64,000 nucleotides of DNA from Aegilops tauschii subsp. strangulata. Lineage: Eukaryota; Streptophyta; Magnoliopsida; Poales; Poaceae. The position numbers were made by a program, and so were the translations under genes. The stretch covers positions 142,487,207 through 142,551,206 of the forward strand of contig NC_053037.3 in NCBI RefSeq assembly GCF_002575655.3. Reading direction: 5' to 3'. The notes below the pieces were generated by a model. The model searched no databases. It was not told where the DNA came from and worked only from the letters and a program-made list of their open reading frames with translations. Below are positions 43,897-57,160 of the stretch, piece by piece. Each line of letters starts with the position of its first letter. The first letter of the stretch is position 1.

Positions 43897-46800
43897 GCAT
43901 CATTGAATTCATCATGCCTAGCTAAAAAGGCATTAAAGAAAAGTGCTTGCTGGGAGAAAAACCAATATTTACCCCTACTCTTTTTGTGTGTTCACATGAT
44001 TAAGCTGATGTAATAATCATGTTTTATAGCTTTTGTTTCAATAAAGTGCCAAGTAAAGCCTTTGGGATAGTATGGATGATAGTCGACATGATTCTATGCA
44101 AAAACAGAAACTTTTGCTCCCAGTCCAGGAATTTTGAAAATTCATTGGAACTTGATTTTGATCTGAATTGTTTACACAAGATTTATATAAAAATTGTCTA
44201 GATTGTCTTAATTTTTCAGAATTTTTGGAGTTACAGAAGTATGATTTCAATTCAGATCTTTACAGACTGTTCTGTTTTTGACAGATTCTATTTTCAATGC
44301 ATAGTTTGCTTGTTTTCTAGTTTCTATGGCTTATATTGCTTAATATAAATTGTAGAAATGATAGGGTACAGTAGGAATCATGTGAGAAAAATTATGAATG
44401 TTGTCTTGATAGTACCAAAGTGAATGATTTGTTTTATTATACTAACAGAGCTCACGAGTTTTCTATTGAGTTTTGTGTTGTGAAGTTTTCAAGTTTTGGG
44501 TGAAGTTTCGATGGACTACGGAATAAGGAGTGGCAAGAGCCTAAGCTTGGGGATTCCCAAGGCACCCCAAGGTCATATTCAAGGATAACCAAGCAACTAA
44601 GCTTGGGATGCCCCGGATGGCATCCCCTCTTTTGTCTTCGTTCATCGGTAACCTTACTTGGAGCTATATTTTTATTCACCACATGATATGTGTTTTGCTT
44701 GGAGCGTCATTTTATTTTATTAGTATTTTCTTGCTGTTATTTAGAGTAATGTTTAAAACTTTTAGTTCAATAAAAAGGTCAAGTATAGCCTTTACCATGC
44801 TTATTTTTCAAGTCTATATGTTGCTGTTTGAAAACAGAAAGTTTGCGGTTATGTTTTGAATATTTGTGAATAGTCAGAACATGATAAGATCTTGAAATTT
44901 TTACACAATGAGAAGCAACAAATTATCTACAGTGTGGTAATTTTTCAGAATTTTTTGAGTTAGGGAAGTATGATTCCTCTTGCATTATTTACAGACTATC
45001 CTGTTTAGACAGATTGGTGTTATGTTTGCATTGTTTGCATATGTTTGCTTGTATAATGATTCTATTTGAGGATTGGAGTATTAAATATGCAGAGGCATTT
45101 AGTATGCAATGGTAAATTATTATTTTAGTGATTTTCTACAGTAGAGAATGAAATGGTTTTGCATTGATTTATACTAACCTATCTCATGAGTTCTTGTTGA
45201 GTTTTGTGTGGATGAAGTTTTTAAGATTTAGGGAAACCGCGAAATGAAAGGAATTAATGAGACACAAAAGCTCAAGCTTGGGGATGCCCAAGGGATCCCT
45301 AATTAGTATTTAAAGAAGTCTCAAGCATTTAAGCTTGGGGATGCCCCGGTTGGCATCCCGCCTTTCTTCTTCAACAACTATCGGTCAATTTTGGTTGACC
45401 CAAAGTTTTTTGCTTCTTCACATGATATGTGATATCCTTGCAATGTCATTTTTTTTGTTTTCTATTTGAATAAAGTACTTTAGATCTGAAATTTTATTTA
45501 TGAGAAGGAGCCTTCACATAGTTACATAATTATTCGACTACTCATTGATCTTCACTTTTATCTTTTGGAGTAGTTTGTCAATTGCTCTAGTGCTTCACTT
45601 ATATATTTTTTTAGAGCACGGCGGTTGTTTTAATTTTGAAGAAATTGATGAACTCTCATGCTTCACTTATATTATTTTGAGGGTATTGAAACAACATGGT
45701 AATTTGCTTTGGTTATGAATTTAGTTCTAATATGATAGACATCCAAGACGGATATAATAAAAACATTCATATAAAGTGCATTGAATACTATGAGAAGTTT
45801 GATTCCTTATGATTTTTTGAGATATAAAGATGGTGATATTATAGTCATGCTAGTGACTACTTGTGAGTTTGAGAAATACTTGTGTTAAAGTTTGTGATTC
45901 CCGTAGCATGCACGTATGGTGAACCGTTATGTGATGAAGTCGGAGCATGATTTATTTATTGATTGTCTTCCTTATGAGTGGCGGTCGGGGACGAGCGATG
46001 GTCTTTTCCTACCAATCTATCCCCCTAGGAGCATGCGCGTAGTACTTCGTATCGATAACTAATAGATTTTTGCAATGAGTATGTGAGTTCTTTATGACTA
46101 ATTTTGAGTCCATGAATTATACGCACTCTCACCCTTCCACCATTGCTAGCCTCTCTTGTCCCGCGCAACCTTCGCAGGTACCATAAACCCACCATATAAC
46201 TTCCTCAAAACAACCACCATACCTACCTATTATGGCATTTCCATAGCCATTCCAAGATATATTTCCATGCAACTTTCCACCGTTCCGTTTATTATGACAC
46301 GCTCCATCATTATCATATTGCTTTGCATGATCATGTAGTTGACATCATATTTGTGGCAAAGCCACCATTCATAATTCTTTCATACATGTCGCTCTTGATT
46401 CATTGCACATCCCGGTACACCGCCGGAGGCATTCATATAGAGTCATATTTTGTTCTAAGTATCGAGTTGTAATTCTTGAGTTGTAAAGTAAATAAAAGTG
46501 TGATGATCATCATTATTAGAGCATTGTCCCATGTGAGGAAAGGATGATGGAGACTATGATTCCCCCACAAGTCGGGATGAGACTCCGGACTAAAAAAGGG
46601 CCAAAAAAGAGAAGGCCAAAAAAACAAAAAAATGAGAGAAAATGAGAGATGGGGCAATGCTACTATCGTTTTACCACACTTGTGCTTCAAAGTAGCACCA
46701 TGATCTTCATGATAGAGAGTCTCCTATGTTGTCACTTTCATATGCTAGTTGGAATTTTTCATTATAGAACTTGGTTGTATATCCAATGATGGGCTTCCTC

Positions 46801-47431
46801 AAATTGCCCTAGGTCTTCATGAGCAAGCAAGTTGGATGCACACCCACTTAGTTTCTTTTTTGAGCCTTCATAAACTTATAGCTCTAGTGCATCCGTTGCA
46901 TGGCAATCCCTACTCATTCACATTGATATCTATTGATGGGAATCTCCATAGCCCATTGATACGCCTAGTTGATGTGAGACTATCTCCTTCTTCTTGTCTT
47001 CTCCACAACCATCGTCTATTCCACCTATAGTGTTATGTCCATGGCTCACGCTCATGTATTGCTTGAAAGTTGAAAAGGTTTGAGAACCTCAAAAGTATGA
47101 AACAATTGCTTGGCTTGTCATCGGGGTTGTGCATGATTTGAATATTTTGTGTGATGAAGATGGAGCATAGCCAGACTATATGATTTTGTGTGGATAAGCT
47201 TTCTTTGGCCATGTTATTTTGAGAAGACATAATTGCCTTGTTAGTATGCTTGAAGTATTATTATTTTTATGTCAATATTAAACTTTTGTTTTGAATCTTA
47301 TGGATCTGATTATTCTTGCCACAATAGAGAAGATTACATTGATAAATATGTTAGGTAGCATTCCACATAAACAATTCTGTTTTTATCATTTACAAACTTG
47401 AGGACGAGCAGGAATTCAGCTTGGGGATGCT
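43897..47431 (+). other. Non-coding 3' internal region of E1
   Basis: It has no supported gene. Repeated blocks containing AAGCTTGGGGATGCCC and GGCATCCC occur near 44540-44630 and 45270-45360. The last bases, AGCTTGGGGATGCT, act as the likely polypurine tract before the 3' LTR. Similar blocks are visible in reverse orientation in E2 (49090-49160) and E6 (55013-55030). Confidence 0.6.
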
Positions 47432-49088
47432 TGATACGTCTCCAACGTATCTATATTTTTTAATTGTTCCATGCTATTATGTTATCCATCTTAGATGTCT
47501 GATATGCATTTATATGCTATTTTATATGAATTTTAGGACTAACCTATTAACCTAGAGCCCAGTGCCAGTTTTTGATTTTTCCCTTGTTTTTGAGTTTTAC
47601 AGAAAAGGGATATCAATCGGAGTCCAAACGAGCTAAAAATTTACGTTGATTTTGTATGGACCAGAAGAAGCCCCCGAAGCAAAAGAGTTGGTCCAGAAGA
47701 GTCCCAAGCCAACCACAAGGGTGGAGGGCGCGCCCTACCCCGGGAGGGTGCTCCATCCTTGTGGTTGACTCGTGGACCCCCTGACGTGAAACCGACGCCA
47801 AAAAATCCTATAAATACAGAAACCCCCGAAAAGAAACCTAGATCGGGAGTTCTGCCGCCGCAAGCCTATGTACCCACGAAAAACCAATCGGGAGCCCGTT
47901 CCGGCACCCTGCCGGAGGGGGAAACCATCACCGGTGGCCTTCATCATCATCCCCGCGCTCTCCATGACGATGAGGGAGTAGTTCACCCTCAGGGCTGAGG
48001 GTATGTACCAGTAGCTATGTGTTTGATCTCTCTCTCTCTCTCTCTCGTGTTCTTGATATGGCACGATCTTGATATACCGCAAGCTTTGCTATTATAGTTG
48101 GATATTATGATGTTTAAACCCCTCTACCTTCTTGTAATGGATTGAGTTTTCCCTTTGAAGTTATCTTATCGGATTGAGTCTTTAAGGATGTGAGAACACT
48201 TGATGTATGTCTTGCATGTGCTTATCTATGGTGACAATGGGATATTCTCATGATCCACTTGATGTTTGTTTTGGTGATCAACTTGCGGGTTCTGTGACCT
48301 CGTGAACTTATGTATAGGGGTTGGCACACGTTTTCGTCTTGACTCTCCGGTAGAAACTTTGGGGCACTCTTTGAAGTTCTTTGTGTTGGTTTGAATAGAT
48401 GAATCTGAGATTGTGTGATGCATATCATATAATCAAACCCGCAGATACTTGTGGTGACATTAGGGTTTTGGTTGATGTGTGTCTTAAGGTGTTATTTTAG
48501 AACGAACTCTAGGGCTGTTTGTGACACTTATAGGAATAGCCCAATAAGATCGATCAGAAAGAATAACTTTGAGGTGGTTTCGTACCCTACAATAATCTCT
48601 TCGTTTATTCTCCGCTATTAGTGACTTTGGAGTGACTCTTTGTTGCACATTGAGGGATTGTTATATGATCTAATTATGTTATCATTGTTGAGAGAACTTG
48701 CACTAGTGAAAGTATGAACCCTAGGCCTTGTTTCTAAGCATTGCAATACCGTTTTTGCTCACTTTTGTTACTAGTTACCTTGCTGTTTTTATATTTTCAG
48801 ATTACAAAAACCTATATCTACTATCCATATTACACTTGTATCACCATCTCTTCACCGAACTAGTGCACCTATACAATCTACCATTGTATTGGGTGTGTTG
48901 GGGACACAAGAGACTCTTTGTTATTTGGTTGCAGGGTTGTTTGAGAGAGACCATCTTCATCCTACGCCTCCCATGGATTGATAAACCTTAGGTCATTCAC
49001 TTGAGGGAAATTTGGTCCTATCCTACAAAACTCTGCGCTTGGAGGCCCAACACGAGTCTACAAGAAGAAGGTTGCGTAGTAGACATCA
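47432..49088 (+). mobile_element. E1 3' LTR (1,657 bp)
   Basis: It starts TGATACGTCTCCAACGTATC and ends GTAGACATCA. A TATA box (TATAAATA) is at 47809-47816 and a TC run at about 48030-48046. I remember this start from the Triticeae Sabrina group. Confidence 0.93.
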
Positions 49089-50055
49089 ATCCCCAAGCTT
49101 AGATGCTTGAGTCTCCTCGAATATTTACTTGGGGTGCCTTGGGCATCCCAAGCTTGAGCTCTTGCCTCTCCTCCTTCTCCTCATATCGAGACCTCCTCGA
49201 TCATTGATCACTTCATCCGCACAAAACTCAACAGAAAGCTCGGTAAGATCCGTTAGTATAAGAAAGCAAATCACTACTCTAAGTACTATTGCAAACCAAT
49301 TCATATTTTGTTTCTGCATTGTAGCTACTGTATTATAACTTTTCCATGGCTTATACCACCGATAGAATTGATAGTTTCATCAAAACAAGCAAAACAATGC
49401 ATCAAAACCAGAATCTGTCTTAAACATGACAGTCTGTAGCAATCTGAACATCAACCATACTTCTGGTACTCCAAAAATTCTAAAAAATTAGGACAAAATA
49501 AACAATTTGTATAGAAAGACTGTGCAAAATGTTTCAGAAACTTTCGACATTCCAGTAAAAATGTAAAATCACGCACTACACGCAAAGTTCCTGTTTTTGC
49601 ACCGCACATACCAACAAGCAATCTAATCATCCTAAAGGGAAATCATGGCACAATAATTTTACAATACAATGGATTTGTACAAGGGGATAATTACTTTTGT
49701 TGAAAAGTTTATGCAATTCAAGATTCACAAAGTTTCCATGGGCATGAACCAAGTTCAAGGCATGCTCCCGCTTCCATGGTGCAATGACACGGATTCGAAG
49801 GCATTCTCGACTTTCTCACTTTCCTTTTATTTTTGTGAAGTTTTAAGTTCCCCTATATATTTTTTTGTTTTTAAAATTTATAAAAGCACTCGACATAAAC
49901 AAATGACTCTCTAAAACTTCCGGCTTGTCTCCCTGGCAGCGCTTTCTTTAAAACCATTAAGCTAGGCATAAAGTGCTCAAGTAATGGATCCACCCGGGAT
50001 CCCAAGGTATATCAAAGCCAATTTTAATTCACAATGATTTGGCATTTAGTAATGA

Positions 50056-51276
50056 TCACAAAGCAACATAAATCATGCAATGAAAAAGTCTAACTCTCTT
50101 CCTATGCATCGGCATGTCATAAAACAATAATTCATGCACATCAAGTAAAGGCCAATACATAGCATAAGCAGTTTCTTGCAATTTTATCATGTTGGAAACA
50201 TAGAGAGGTGGAGATATAGTTGCTCTCTCGTAATAATTGCAAGTAGGAGCAGAAAGCACATGCATATTATACTCATCAAAATCATCATGTGTAGTGGTAG
50301 AACGCAAGCCATCAATGTAATCCTTAATAAGTGCAAACTTCTCCTTTACAGTGTAGTTTGGAGAATTCAAAAAGATAATGGGGCTATCATGTTTGGGTGC
50401 AATAGCAACAATTTTATTCTTAACATAAGGAACTATAGCAAGTTCATCTCCATAAGGATAATTCAAATTTTCATCATGGCCACAAGCATAGCAAGCATCA
50501 AGTTCATCAAAAAGGGATATTTCAAAAGAATCAACGGGATCATAGCATTCATCCTTCGGTAAAAACAAAGGGAAATTAAACAATGTATGAGTTGAAGAGT
50601 TACTCTCATTAGAAGGTGGGAACGGGTGATCAATCAGCTCTTCCTCCGCTTGTTCTTGGCTCTCCTCATCATCTTTTTCATCCAATGAGCTCACAGTTTC
50701 ATCAATTCCTTCTTCCGTAGACTCCTACAAAATATTAGTCTCTTCTTGGATAGCGGAGACTTTCTCAATAAATATATCAATATCGGAATTGTATTTGTAA
50801 TTATCATAGCAATATTTAAGGATAGCAAAATTTTCAGGTCTATAAACTGAATCATCAAAATCTTCAAACTTTTCAAACAAAGATTCAATTTCATAAGCAC
50901 CCTTAAAAGCAACAAATTCTTCTATTCGTTATCATAAGAAGCTAAGGTTTCATTATCATTAAATTTGCATGAAAAGGGAAGGTGTGGAGCATTTCCTAGA
51001 GCAACAAATGAAATCGTATCTCTGGCATAAATTCCAAGCATACCAATGAAACATATCAATTTGATCCCATAAAAGTTTCCCTTTTGTGTCAAGCAATAAT
51101 CCCTAAAGTATTCACGTTGATCCAACATGTCTCCCATTATCAAGTTGAATGGGGTTTTCTAAGGATTATCAAAGTAGTGTTTAATATGTTTAACATAACG
51201 AGCATCGAGGGTTTTAGGAGGTTCCTCATCTCCATGAGTAGCAAGTACAACTAATTTTTTTGGTGTTTCGTGTTCC
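50056..51276 (-). pseudogene. E2 internal ORF, broken, function unknown
   Basis: On the minus strand a frame begins 'MEHETPKKLVVLATHGDE' near 51276 and continues with 'LDQREYFRDYCLTQKGNFYG'. A 1-base change near 50925 shifts the frame to 'EEFVAFKGAYEIESLFEKF', which runs past a TAG near 50727 into 'DEKDDEESQEQAEEELIDHP'. It ends with 'MPMHRKRVRL' close to 50090. A further stop occurs after 'KHYFDNP'. The C-terminal motif is shared with the E1 ORF. This is an Athila-group accessory or gag-like product; I cannot assign a function. Confidence 0.45.
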
Positions 51277-51386
51277 ATATCCATAACTAAAGATAGAGAC
51301 CAACTTAGAACAGAAAATAAAAATTACTTAGTGATAAAGCAAACAAGCACACACGAGAATATTCACCCCACGCTATTGCTCCCCGG

Positions 51387-52859
51387 GTATAGGGGATCGT
51401 TTGTATCCTTCTTTGATAAATAAGAGTGTTGAACATAACGAGGAGCTAAAGGTAGAAAAATATCCCTTAAGTTCTATCGACCACCGATACAACTCTACGC
51501 ACACTTGACGTTTGCTTTACCTAGAACAAGTATGAAACAATTTTGCGAGAATAAAACTATGAGTACTTTGCGAGAATAAAACTACAAATAAATTGCAAGG
51601 TAATAAAAGTGGATAGCTTTTGTCAATAAGAAAGTCATTTGTCCCTAGGAGATCGATAACAAGTACCGGTAATCATTCTTGTAATTCTATATGAGGGAGA
51701 GGCATGAGCTAACATACTTTCTCTACTTGGATCATATGCACTTATGATTGGACCCCTAGGAAGCATTCGCAACTACTAAAGATCATTCAGGTCGTGAAAC
51801 CCAACCATAGCATTAAGTTCATGTCCTCTTTATCCCATACGCCGTAACCCACTTATTCGCATTTAGGCTGTTGTCACCCCCGCAACACTGACAATAAGCA
51901 AACCATGAACATATTGCAACACCCTACAGCGGGGGGCCCTCCATTTGCGTGAAACGTAGGGCACCATAGGAGAACACCATAAATAAAATATACAATCATA
52001 CCAAGCAAGATCACGATTAACCCACAAGACAAAACTGATCTACTCAAATATCATAGGATAACCATAGATCATTGGGAAATAATATATGGAGTTGAGCACC
52101 ATGTTTAAGTAGAGATTGCACTAGGGAGAAGGGGTGTTACACCGCTGCATAGAGGGGGAGAGAGTTGGTGTTGACGGCAGCAAGATTGTTGATGTAGATA
52201 ACCATCATGATCCATGCCCTGGCGGCACTCCGGCACCACCGGGAGAGAGGGGGAGAGAGCTCCCCTCCTTATTTTTCTTCCTTGGCCTCCCCCCTAGATG
52301 GGAGGAGAGTTCCCCCTCTGTTCCATGGCCTCCATGGCGGCAGAGGGGCGGGAGCCCCTCCGAGATTGGATCTGTCTCTCTGTCCTCTTCTGTTTCACGT
52401 TCCCTGATCTAGCCAAAAACTGTTTCTTATATTCTGGGAGATCCGTAACTCCGATTGCGCTGAAATTTTAACACATTTTTTCAGATATAAGCTTCCTTGC
52501 GCCCGAAGTAGAGACCCAACCGACAAACGAGGTGAGCATAAGACACCTGGGCACGCCTGGGGCCTGGAGCGTGCCCTGGTGTATCTTGGGGCCTGTGGGC
52601 CTCCGTTTACATTGATTCCACCTCCCAAAATCCACAAATATTCCAAAATAATTCTCCGTAAATTTTTATTGCATTTGGACTTCGTTTGATATGGATTTTC
52701 TACGAAAGAAAAAACATGCAACAAACAGGAACTGACACTGGGCACTGGATCAATATGTTAGTCCAAATAAATCATATAAAATGTTGCCAAAAGTGTATAA
52801 ACATTGTATAATATTGGCATGAAACAATCAAAAATTATAGATACGACAGAGACGTATCA
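51387..52859 (-). mobile_element. E2 5' LTR (about 1.47 kb), junction with primer site deleted
   Basis: On the minus strand it starts TGATACGTCTCTGTCGTATC. At the other end, ATCCCCTATAC runs straight into CCGGGGAGCAATAGCG. Related LTRs, as I remember them, end a little further on and are followed by a full tRNA-Asp site, so the LTR end and half the primer site seem to be missing. The exact boundary is therefore uncertain by about 10 bp. Confidence 0.7.
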
Positions 52860-53442
52860 AGTAGCAACCGCCATCGATGAGAGTCTTGGTGACAGAAACG
52901 TTTCTGATGGTGGGCGTGCAGAGCATGGGGAGCGTGCCGGCGGCGGCCAAACACTTGAGGTGATCCTTGGAGTCGAAGGTAATGGCGTACTGCGACCACC
53001 TGAGGGGGCACGCGGCCTCAAGTTTCGGGAGGGCCGCGTTTGCCTCATGGGATAACTGCTTAAAGATGCGGTTTGAGGTGGGGGCCTGGGCACCGCCGAG
53101 GATGCAAGCGATCACGCGAGGTTCCTGGAAGCCCCCATCCCCATCGTCCTGATGGTTGTCGTTGTTCCTTTTTGATGGTGGTGGAAGCGGAGGGAGGAAA
53201 ACATCGCCCTGAGGACGAGCCTCACGAGGTTGATCACGCCAAGGGCCATCGCAAGGCTGATTACGCCAACCATCCTCGCGAGGTTGGCCGCGCCAGCCCT
53301 GACGAGGGTTGCGGTTGTCCCAGTAGCCTCTGCCGCAGCCTCCCCCACGACCGAAGCCACGGTCGCCGCGCTCGGGGCGGCAGCCTAGGCGCTCGTCCCA
53401 GAGCCGCCTGAGCTCCTGGCAATCGTTGGTGTTGTGGGTGTG
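52860..53442 (-). pseudogene. E7: gag C-terminus to protease start of a Tat-like Gypsy element
   Basis: The minus strand encodes 'HTHNTNDCQELRRLWDERL', then an Arg/Gly-rich linker. It goes on to 'NRIFKQLSHEANAALPKLEA', 'RWSQYAITFDSKDH' and 'PTIRNVSVTKTLIDGG', the usual lead-in to a Gypsy aspartic protease. E2 cuts it right after LIDGG, and E6 cuts it just before HTHNTND. A frame change lies within the linker. The remaining parts of the element are outside the window. Known grass Tat-lineage polyproteins have this order. Confidence 0.65.
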
Positions 53443-54446
53443 TGATTCGACTTGAACTACGTCGGTATTTCCCCAAAGAGGACGGGATGATGCAGCACAA
53501 CTATGGTTGGTATTTCCCTCAGTGATGAGACCAAGGTTATCGAACCATTAGGAGAACCACGCAACACTACGTGAACGGTACCTGCACACAAAGAACAAAT
53601 ACTTGCAACCCGACGTAAAAGAGGGGTTGTCAATCACTCCCGGGTAAAAAGATAGATAAAATTGTAGTAGATTGGATAAATAGATCTCACAGGAACGCGA
53701 GATAAAATAAATAGCAATAAATTGCAGCAAGGTATTTTTGGGTTTTTGGATTAATAGATCTGAAAATAAAAGAAAATAAAAATAGATCTCGAAGGATAAT
53801 ATGATAAAGAAGAGACCTAGGGGTCGTAGATTTCACTAGTGGCTTCTCTCGAGAAAAATAGCATATGGCGGGTAAAGAAATTACTGTTGGGCAATTGATA
53901 GAACTTCAAATAATCATGACGATATCGAGGCAATGATCATTACATAGGCATCACGTCCAAGATTAGTAGACCGACTCCTGCCTGCATCTACTACTATTAC
54001 TCCACACATTGACCGCTATCCAGCATGCATCAAGTGTATTAAGTTCATGGAGAAATGGAGCAATGCAATAAGAACGATGACATGGTGTAGACAAGATCTA
54101 TTCATGTAGGAATAGACCCCATCTTGTTATCCTTAATAGCAACGATACATACATGTCATTTCCCCATCTGTCATTGGGATTAAGCACCGTAAGATCGAAC
54201 CCATCACAAAGCACCTCTTCCCATGGCAAGAAAAATCGATCTAGTCGGCCTAACTAAACCAAAGATTCAAAGAAGAAATATGAGTCTATAAGTAATCATG
54301 CATATAAGAGATCAAAAGACTCAAATAACTTTCATGGAGAAAAACATAGATCTGATCATAAACTCAAAGTTCATCAGATCCCAACAAACACACCGCAAAA
54401 AGAGTTACATCAAATAGATCTCCAAGAGACCATTGTATTGAGAATC

Positions 54447-54480
<34 letters not shown>

Positions 54481-55012
54481 GCCATCTAGCTACTAACTAC
54501 GAACCCGTAGGTCTACAATGAACTACTCACGCATCATCAGAGAGGCACCAATGAGGATGATGAACCCCTCCCTGATGGTGTCTAGATTGGATCTGTGGTT
54601 TCTGGAACTTGTGGCGGCTGGAATTGTGTTTCATCGACTCCCCTAGGTTTTTTGGAATATTGGGGTATTTATAGAGCAAAGCGGCAGTGAGGGAGGGCAC
54701 CGAGGTGGGCACAACCCACCAGGGCGCGCCAGGTGGGTTGTGCCCCCCTCGGGGCACCCCACTAGTACTTCTTTGGCCTATCCTGTGTCTTCTGGCCTAG
54801 AAAAATTCTGCAAAAAGTTTCACTACATTTGGACTCCGTTTGGTATTGATTTTTCATGAAGCAAAAAACAGCAACTGGCACTGGGCACTATGTCAATAGG
54901 TTAGTCCCAAAAGATGATATAAAGTTGCTATAAAATGATTGTAAAACATCCAAGAATGATAATACAGCAGCATGGAACAAAAAAAAATTATAGATACATT
55001 GGAGACATATCA
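53443..55012 (-). mobile_element. E6 3' LTR (1,570 bp), Athila/Sabrina-like
   Basis: On the minus strand it starts TGATATGTCTCCAATG, directly after AAGCTTGGGGATGC (polypurine tract). It ends TTCAAGTCGAATCA. E7 gag resumes at 53442 with CACACCC. A minus-strand TATA box (TATAAATA) is at 54666-54673. A 32-bp GA run sits at about 54446-54477. Confidence 0.88.
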
Positions 55013-56021
55013 GCATCCCCAAGCTTAATTCCTGCTTGTCCTCGAGTAGGTAAATGATAAAAACAGAATTCTAGATGTAGAATGCTGCCTAACATGTTCA
55101 TCACATATTCTTTTCTTTGTAGCATGGACATTTGGACTTTTATAGGATTCAAAGCAATAGTCTAGTTTTGACATGAAGATTTCAATACTCAAGCATATCA
55201 ACAAGCAACCATGTCTTTCAAAATATCAACACTAAAAAGTTATCCCTAGCCCATTATGCTGAATCATTGATCCATTCATGAATCACACTCGCATATTAGC
55301 TACACCCAATGCTCAATTACGATCATAGTTCCCCTTAGATTGTGCTTTATAAGAGAAGATGGAGACTGAAGTAAAAATAAAAATTGCATAAAGTAAAATA
55401 GAAAGGCCCTTCACAGAGGGAAGTAGGGATTTGTAGAGGTGCCAGAGCTCAAAGCAAAAAAGATAGAGATAAAACATTTTGGGTGGCATGCTTTTCCTGT
55501 CAATGAAAATGATCGAGTAGTTCCCAATACATTCCATGCTAGATATATCATAGGTGGTTCAAAAACATAAAATAAACTTTATTCCTTGGCTAACCGAATC
55601 CACGGGTGCCGTCCATACCAACACTTCCCAAGGAATTTATTATTTGACAACATAAAGTAAATTCATTTTTCATTTCGGGGCTGGGCATCCCTAATACCTT
55701 TGCCTTACTCTCGTGTAATGACAAGTGAATAAACACTCATCTTGAGAATAACACATCTAGCATGGAAAAATATCTGCCACCCCCTACCGTTTCATGAGCG
55801 GTACGAGCACACAAAAAGGAAATTTATTTTGAAAATTAGAGATGGCACATACAAATTTGGTTAGAACGGCAAAATAATACCGCATATAGGTAGGTATAGT
55901 GGACTCATATGGCAAAACTGGTTTCAGGATTTTGGATGCACAAGTAGTGATCATAGTTAGTGCAAGTGAAGGCTAGCAAAACATTGAGAAGCATCCAACC
56001 AAGAAATGAAAAATCTCATAA
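55013..56021 (-). mobile_element. E6 internal domain, 3' part
   Basis: About 1 kb of the element next to its 3' LTR, interrupted by CACTA2 at 56022. The sequence is AT-rich with no supported gene. A 74-codon minus frame at 55313-55537 is hydrophobic but unrecognised. Confidence 0.65.
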
Positions 56022-56420
56022 CACTACTGGAATCAGCTAATTTGCCATGTGCCAGCTCTTTGTCGTCTGCTAGCTGACGGCAAAGAAGCTCTCTGCCTTC
56101 TGCTAGCTGACGGCAAAGAAGCTATTTGCCGTCTGCTAGCTGACGGCAAAGAAGCTCTTTGCCCTCAGCTACCCAAAAGCAGACAGCAAAGAAATGGCAG
56201 ACGGCAAAGAAGCTCTTTGCCGTCCGCGAGCTCTTTGCCGTCTGCCAGCAGACGGCAAAGAATCTTTGCCGTCCGCTGGCAGACGGCAAAGAGAGAGGTG
56301 GCCCCCACCCCCCGCCCCTTTGGAAAAAACTTAACGGCCCACCTCTTTGCCGTCTGCCAGCAGATGGCAAAGAGGCAAAAGGGCGGACGGCAAAGAGAGG
56401 CGGACGGCAAAGAGGACACT
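56022..56420. repeat. CACTA2 end and TTTGCCGTC/GACGGCAAA subterminal repeats
   Basis: GACGGCAAAG occurs eight times and CTTTGCCGTC about five, in alternating orientation, often as GCTCTTTGCCGTC...GACGGCAAAG palindromes. Such motifs near CACTA ends are likely transposase binding sites. Confidence 0.85.
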
Positions 56421-56925
56421 ACCTAACGACACGTACCCCCCCCCGCCCGTTACTCTGTTCTCGCCTCGCCGACGCGCCCCGCCACCACTTCCCACCCCAC
56501 CGCCGCCGCCGCCGCCCGCCGCGCGCCGCCGCCCCCACCACTCGCCGCCGCCCGGTCGCCCCACCACCCCGCCGCCCCACCGGCCCCCCGCCCCGTCGCC
56601 ACTGCCGCCCGGTGCCGTCGCCCCACCACCCGTCGCCCCCGCCGCCCCGTCGCCCCCGCCGCCCCGGCCCCCCGCCGCCCCGGCCCCCCGCCGCCCCGGG
56701 GCCCCACCGCCCCGTCGCCCCCCCGCCCCGGCCCCCCGCCGCCCCGGCGCCCCGCCCCCCCTCCCGCGCCCCAGCCCCCCGCCGCCCCGCGCCCCACCGC
56801 CCCAGGCCCGGCCCCCCGCCGCCCCAGGCCGCCCCCGCGCCCCGGCCACCTCCTCCACCGGCCACCTCCTCCACCGCCCCGCCCCCCTCCTCCACCGGCC
56901 ACCTCCTCCACCGGCCCCGCCCCAG
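56421..56925 (+). other. C-rich block with a splice donor, possible exon 1
   Basis: About 500 bp of CCGCCCCG-type repeats. The plus strand reads as Pro-rich in two frames and the minus strand as Gly-rich. A donor-like CCCCAG/GTGAGC ends the block. It may be an untranslated first exon of the transposase transcript. No start codon can be chosen with confidence. Confidence 0.35.
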
Positions 56926-56935
56926 GTGAGCCCCC

Positions 56936-57160
56936 CTCCTTTTTTCTGTTTTTTTTTCTGTTTTTTTCTTTTTTAGTTTTAGTTTAGATTTAGTTTAGGT
57001 TTAGTTTTAGTCTAGTTTTAGGTTTAGATTTAGTTTTTTCCTTTTTTCTGTTTTATTTGTTTTAGGTTTATGTTTAGTTTAGATTTAGTTTTAGTTTTAG
57101 TTTTAGTTTTAGATTTAGGTTTAGTTTTAGGTTTAGTTTTAGGTTTAGTTTAGTTTGAGG
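56936..57160. repeat. (TTTAGTTTTAG)-type low-complexity repeat
   Basis: Dense T-rich repeats of TTTAGTT and GTTTAGG, beginning with T runs. Confidence 0.85.

Larger units (their letters stand above)
4541..49088 (+). mobile_element. E1: Athila-like (Sabrina-type) LTR retrotransposon split by E3 and CACTA1
   Basis: Parts: 5' LTR remnant 4541-5230, continued at 42489-42802; primer site near 42813; short internal domain 42831-47431; 3' LTR 47432-49088. Joining 5230 to 42492 reproduces, with few differences, the uninterrupted 3' LTR around 48768. The internal domain is only about 4.6 kb and has no RT or integrase that I can see, so this is a non-autonomous or decayed copy. It lies in the internal domain of E2, since sequence in the opposite orientation starts right after 49088. 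Confidence 0.85.
49089..52859 (-). mobile_element. E2: 5' half of an Athila-like LTR retrotransposon
   Basis: The minus strand has an LTR (52859-51387) followed by an internal domain that runs to 49089, where E1 interrupts it. The internal domain contains a broken ORF (51276-50056) and a region with AAGCTTGGG blocks near E1. It sits in the E7 protease region. Confidence 0.75.

Noticed and set aside
56331..56976. Long Pro-rich plus frames and Gly-rich minus frames
   Set aside because: They come from the CCGCCCCG repeat, are open in several frames at once and show no domain.
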